Assembly: GCF_000285515.1 (NCBI RefSeq)
Contig: NZ_HE610957.1
Location: forward strand, 346,116 to 410,115
DNA: 64,000 nt
Direction: 5' to 3'
Origin: Paenibacillus senegalensis JC66
Lineage (GTDB): Bacteria > Bacillota > Bacilli > Paenibacillales > NBRC-103111
Shown here: positions 62,476-64,000 of the stretch, piece after piece
How positions within the stretch are numbered: position 1 is the first letter of the stretch
How the letters are laid out: each line of letters opens with the position of its first letter
Notes under the pieces: generated by a model
What the model was told of the DNA's origin: nothing
What the model saw: the letters and a program-made list of their open reading frames with translations, nothing else
Database searches by the model: none
Made by a program: the position numbers and the translations under genes

Positions 62476-62552
62476 GTTATTCGCTCTCCTATTCAGCTCA
62501 AATTTGTGTATATCATGTTTTCAATTTGATTGCAGTTATGACTACCCCACAT

Positions 62553-62810
62553 TCATACCGCCTGATTCTTCCTTTCCAACAGCAAAGGAATTTCGTCCAA
62601 ATGCTCAACGATAAAAGCAGGTGACTCGTTTCTGGGCGGCCGCTCGATCCAATATCCAAAATTGATCGGTGCAAAGACTTCCCAGAACGTCTCCCAGGCC
62701 AGCTCCGGCATCACCTCATGTTGGTGAAGAGCACGCTTCATACAATTCATTTCAGAGAGATCATAATCAAGCAGTGTGTTGTCTAGGTCAAATAAAATAG
62801 CCTTATACAC
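62553..62810 (-). pseudogene. internally deleted HAD phosphatase remnant
   Basis: An 85-codon frame with an intact GTG start and AAAGGAGGAAGG site. The N terminus is a clean HAD motif I (ILFDLDNTLLDYDLSEMNCMKRAL) and the start of the cap domain (WEVFAPINFGYWIERPP). The end (SPAFIVEHLDEIPLLLERK) looks like a HAD C terminus. Motifs II, III and IV are missing, about 150 residues. An in-frame internal deletion is the simplest explanation. It cannot be an active phosphatase. A full-length relative is at 4950-5663. Confidence 0.7.
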
Positions 62811-63184
62811 AACCTTCCTCCTTTACGCAGTTTTCACTGTTTCATACTTGGTTTCTTAAGTGTAGGGGACAAACCTGCTTTAGACAAGATGCTTTTGTCG
62901 CGTTTTCCGCAAATTTGCTGCGGCACCGCTATTGCAAGTTAATACTCTAATTCATGCTGCGGTTCTGTTTCATGCTGCTGCCCTGCTTAAAATTACTGTC
63001 CTTCTTCAGGCTCAATCTAAAAATCAGTGCTTGACTTCCATCAGAGATGCCGCTGTCTTCAAGGTTTTTTTTGGGTAAGCCTACAACTGAGCATAGGCGC
63101 GAAAAGGGATATAGGGTATAATGGAAATATAAAGAAAAAGCTCGGAACGCGGCCGCTACTCCCTGAAGAGAGGGGGTGGAGCCT
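62811..63184. other. intergenic region before the toxin gene
   Basis: No gene is supported in 374 bases. It holds repeat copy 2 (63008-63066) and the probable toxin promoter, with TATAAT at 63117-63122 and no clear -35 box. A G-rich site (AGAGGGGGTGGA) at 63170-63180 is the toxin's ribosome-binding site. Confidence 0.5.
63008..63066. repeat. dispersed intergenic repeat, copy 2
   Basis: The second copy of the repeat at 9451-9509, same orientation, with an identical 25-base core (63029-63053). It ends in an eight-T run not shared by copy 1. Confidence 0.7.
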
Positions 63185-63268
63185 GTGGAAATTTACCAAG
63201 CATTAGCGCTGATGATCAGCTTCTCAACATTAGTCGTTCTAATCCTTGGCTTCCACAAAAAGAAATAG
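63185..63268 (+). CDS. putative holin-like type I toxin (27 aa)
   Basis: A 27-residue membrane peptide, too short for normal gene callers. It starts with GTG at 63185 (EIYQALALMISF) and continues as one hydrophobic helix (STLVVLILGF) with a basic HKKK tail. This is the pattern of the Bacillus/Paenibacillus putative holin-like toxins related to TxpA and BsrG. The ribosome-binding site GAGGGGGTGG is strong. A TATAAT box lies at 63117-63122. A hairpin overlapping the stop has a T-run only on the minus strand, as expected for an antisense antitoxin RNA ending past the toxin's 3' end. Confidence 0.8.
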   Translation: MEIYQALALMISFSTLVVLILGFHKKK

Positions 63269-63299
63269 ACCGCTGCATCCCCCACGGATAACGGTCTAT
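63255..63299 (-). terminator. terminator of a probable antisense antitoxin RNA
   Basis: ATAGACCG (63265-63272) and CGGTCTAT (63292-63299) pair perfectly around 19 bases. On the minus strand the stem is followed by TTCTTTTTG, inside the end of the toxin gene. An antisense RNA from the right would end here and overlap the toxin mRNA. Confidence 0.6.
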
Positions 63300-63684
63300 A
63301 ATCTGACCCGAGCCATACTCGAGTCATGCGTTGTTGTGTTGTCTGTAATGTGTCGTTTGAAGTTTGCTTCGGCTAATGCGTTCCCGGCTTAAGCAGCTCT
63401 TCACCTTGCCTGCAGGTGTGCCAGCACCCCAGGCTTTTTTACCACATCAGAAAGGTACAAGCTTCCGATACCCGAAAGCCCGCTTTCTGATCGGCATGAA
63501 AAAGAAACGCTTTGACCGGGTTATTCCTCTTCGAAAGGGCTTCGTTAGAAGCCTTTCATATTGTATGTCGTCTACTCTCATTTTAACACATTGGACAAGC
63601 TATGCAACCTCGGCCCATTTTTCAGATAGAAGTCCGGATTCCAGGACAGGCAGTAATTTATACGCACCGTTGCAAGCTTCCTTT
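63269..63684. other. non-coding region with probable antitoxin RNA
   Basis: No protein gene is supported in about 415 bases. The left part probably encodes the minus-strand antitoxin RNA; its promoter could not be identified. A hairpin GAAAGGGCTTC/GAAGCCTTTC lies near 63533-63560 and may end the arylamine N-acetyltransferase transcript, but it lacks a T-run. Confidence 0.45.
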
Positions 63685-64000
63685 TTAAAGTACAATGCCA
63701 AAATACTTCTGCAATGCATCCGCATATTCCTCATCACTTGATGGAGTAAACACTCGGACTCCTTCATCGGTAAATAGACGAAATTCTTTTCCCGCCACCG
63801 TGTTTCTTCCGACCGGCGTACGTATTGCCAGCATGGCGTTTTGGGTAAAGATGGAATCCGGGCTGTTCTCGCACCAATATGTAGCCATCAAGAAATCCCG
63901 TGCCAATTGCGGCTCCTCGGAAAAAGAGTACAGCTGACTCCACTGCCCGTCCTTCAGCTCGTATAGCATCCAGCCGAAATGCGGGTCATTGTCCAGCTGG
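63685..64000 (-). CDS. nat: arylamine N-acetyltransferase, C-terminal part (runs off window)
   Basis: About 105 codons are visible, open to the right edge, so the 5' two thirds lie outside. The readable part (HFGWMLYELKDGQWSQLYSF, then ARDFLMATYWCENSPDSIFTQNAMLAIRTP and GRNTVAGKEFRLF) matches the C-terminal domain of NAT enzymes, which transfer acetyl groups from acetyl-CoA to arylamines. The catalytic Cys-His-Asp triad would be in the missing part. An internal ATG at 63969 is not the real start. Confidence 0.75.
   Translation of the reverse strand, partial: QLDNDPHFGWMLYELKDGQWSQLYSFSEEPQLARDFLMATYWCENSPDSIFTQNAMLAIRTPVGRNTVAGKEFRLFTDEGVRVFTPSSDEEYADALQKYFGIVL

Noticed and set aside
1-64000. 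tRNA, rRNA, insertion sequences, prophage genes and riboswitches
   Set aside because: I looked for these by eye on both strands and found none that I could support. A tRNA or riboswitch covariance search was not possible here.

Overview
The window looks like chromosome of a Paenibacillus-type Firmicute. Pointers are strong AGGAGG-type ribosome-binding sites, a YesN-like membrane AraC regulator, an lpl/ytc-type sugar ABC operon under a CcpA (cre) site, YitT, AI-2E and GrpB family proteins, a class Ib nrdIEF operon with NrdR boxes, a secreted YddW-like glycosidase with a copper-amine-oxidase-type N-terminal domain, and a 27-residue holin-like toxin. This assignment is inference; there is no rRNA, tRNA or other marker gene. 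About 53 genes are supported and about 46 of them lie on the minus strand, so the minus strand is probably the leading strand. I see no insertion sequence, prophage, CRISPR array or replication origin.

Layout. 0.4-11.4 kb: two AraC regulators, aldo/keto reductase, CBM9-like protein, HAD phosphatase, an MFS exporter, a two-gene sugar operon (TIM-barrel isomerase plus Gfo/Idh/MocA oxidoreductase) and YitT. 11.5-18.8 kb: a second MFS exporter, then a DesK/NarL-type two-component system beside an ABC-2 exporter (ATPase plus two permeases). 19-23.8 kb: PatB-like C-S lyase, AI-2E family protein, GrpB protein, a MarR-GNAT fusion with two palindromic operators, and a small hydrophilic protein. 24-27.7 kb: nrdI-nrdE-nrdF. 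28.6-30.1 kb: secreted YddW-like protein after about 1 kb without genes. 30.4-36.1 kb: an NAD salvage block (NUDIX with possible NrtR-like tail, pncA, pncB, then nadE, alpha/beta hydrolase, NUDIX). 36.4-43.3 kb: ArsR regulator and Zn/Cd-type P-type ATPase, an orphan eukaryote-type HisA, a large unknown toroid-like protein, and a CDF metal exporter broken by one frameshift. 43.8-46.4 kb: VOC protein, TagA-like glycosyltransferase, coiled-coil protein. 47-57 kb: a six-gene sugar uptake and catabolism operon next to a regulator that fuses a GntR domain to a solute-binding-protein domain. 57.1-62.5 kb: a five-gene Nik/Opp-type ABC importer. 62.6-64 kb: a HAD remnant, a type I toxin locus and the 3' end of an arylamine N-acetyltransferase that runs off the window.

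How the genes work together. The best integrated unit is 47.0-57.0 kb. A consensus sigma-A promoter overlapped by a perfect cre site drives a lipoprotein, two permeases, an MDR oxidoreductase, a beta-propeller protein of unknown function and an acid-sugar dehydratase-like enolase-superfamily enzyme. The adjacent GntR-SBP fusion probably senses the imported ligand inside the cell. The NAD block recycles nicotinamide to nicotinate, nicotinate mononucleotide and finally NAD. ArsR, the P-type ATPase and (if functional) the CDF protein form a metal-efflux neighbourhood. The most novel-looking items are the GntR-SBP/propeller operon, the eukaryote-like HisA, the holin-like toxin locus and the altered NadE P-loop.
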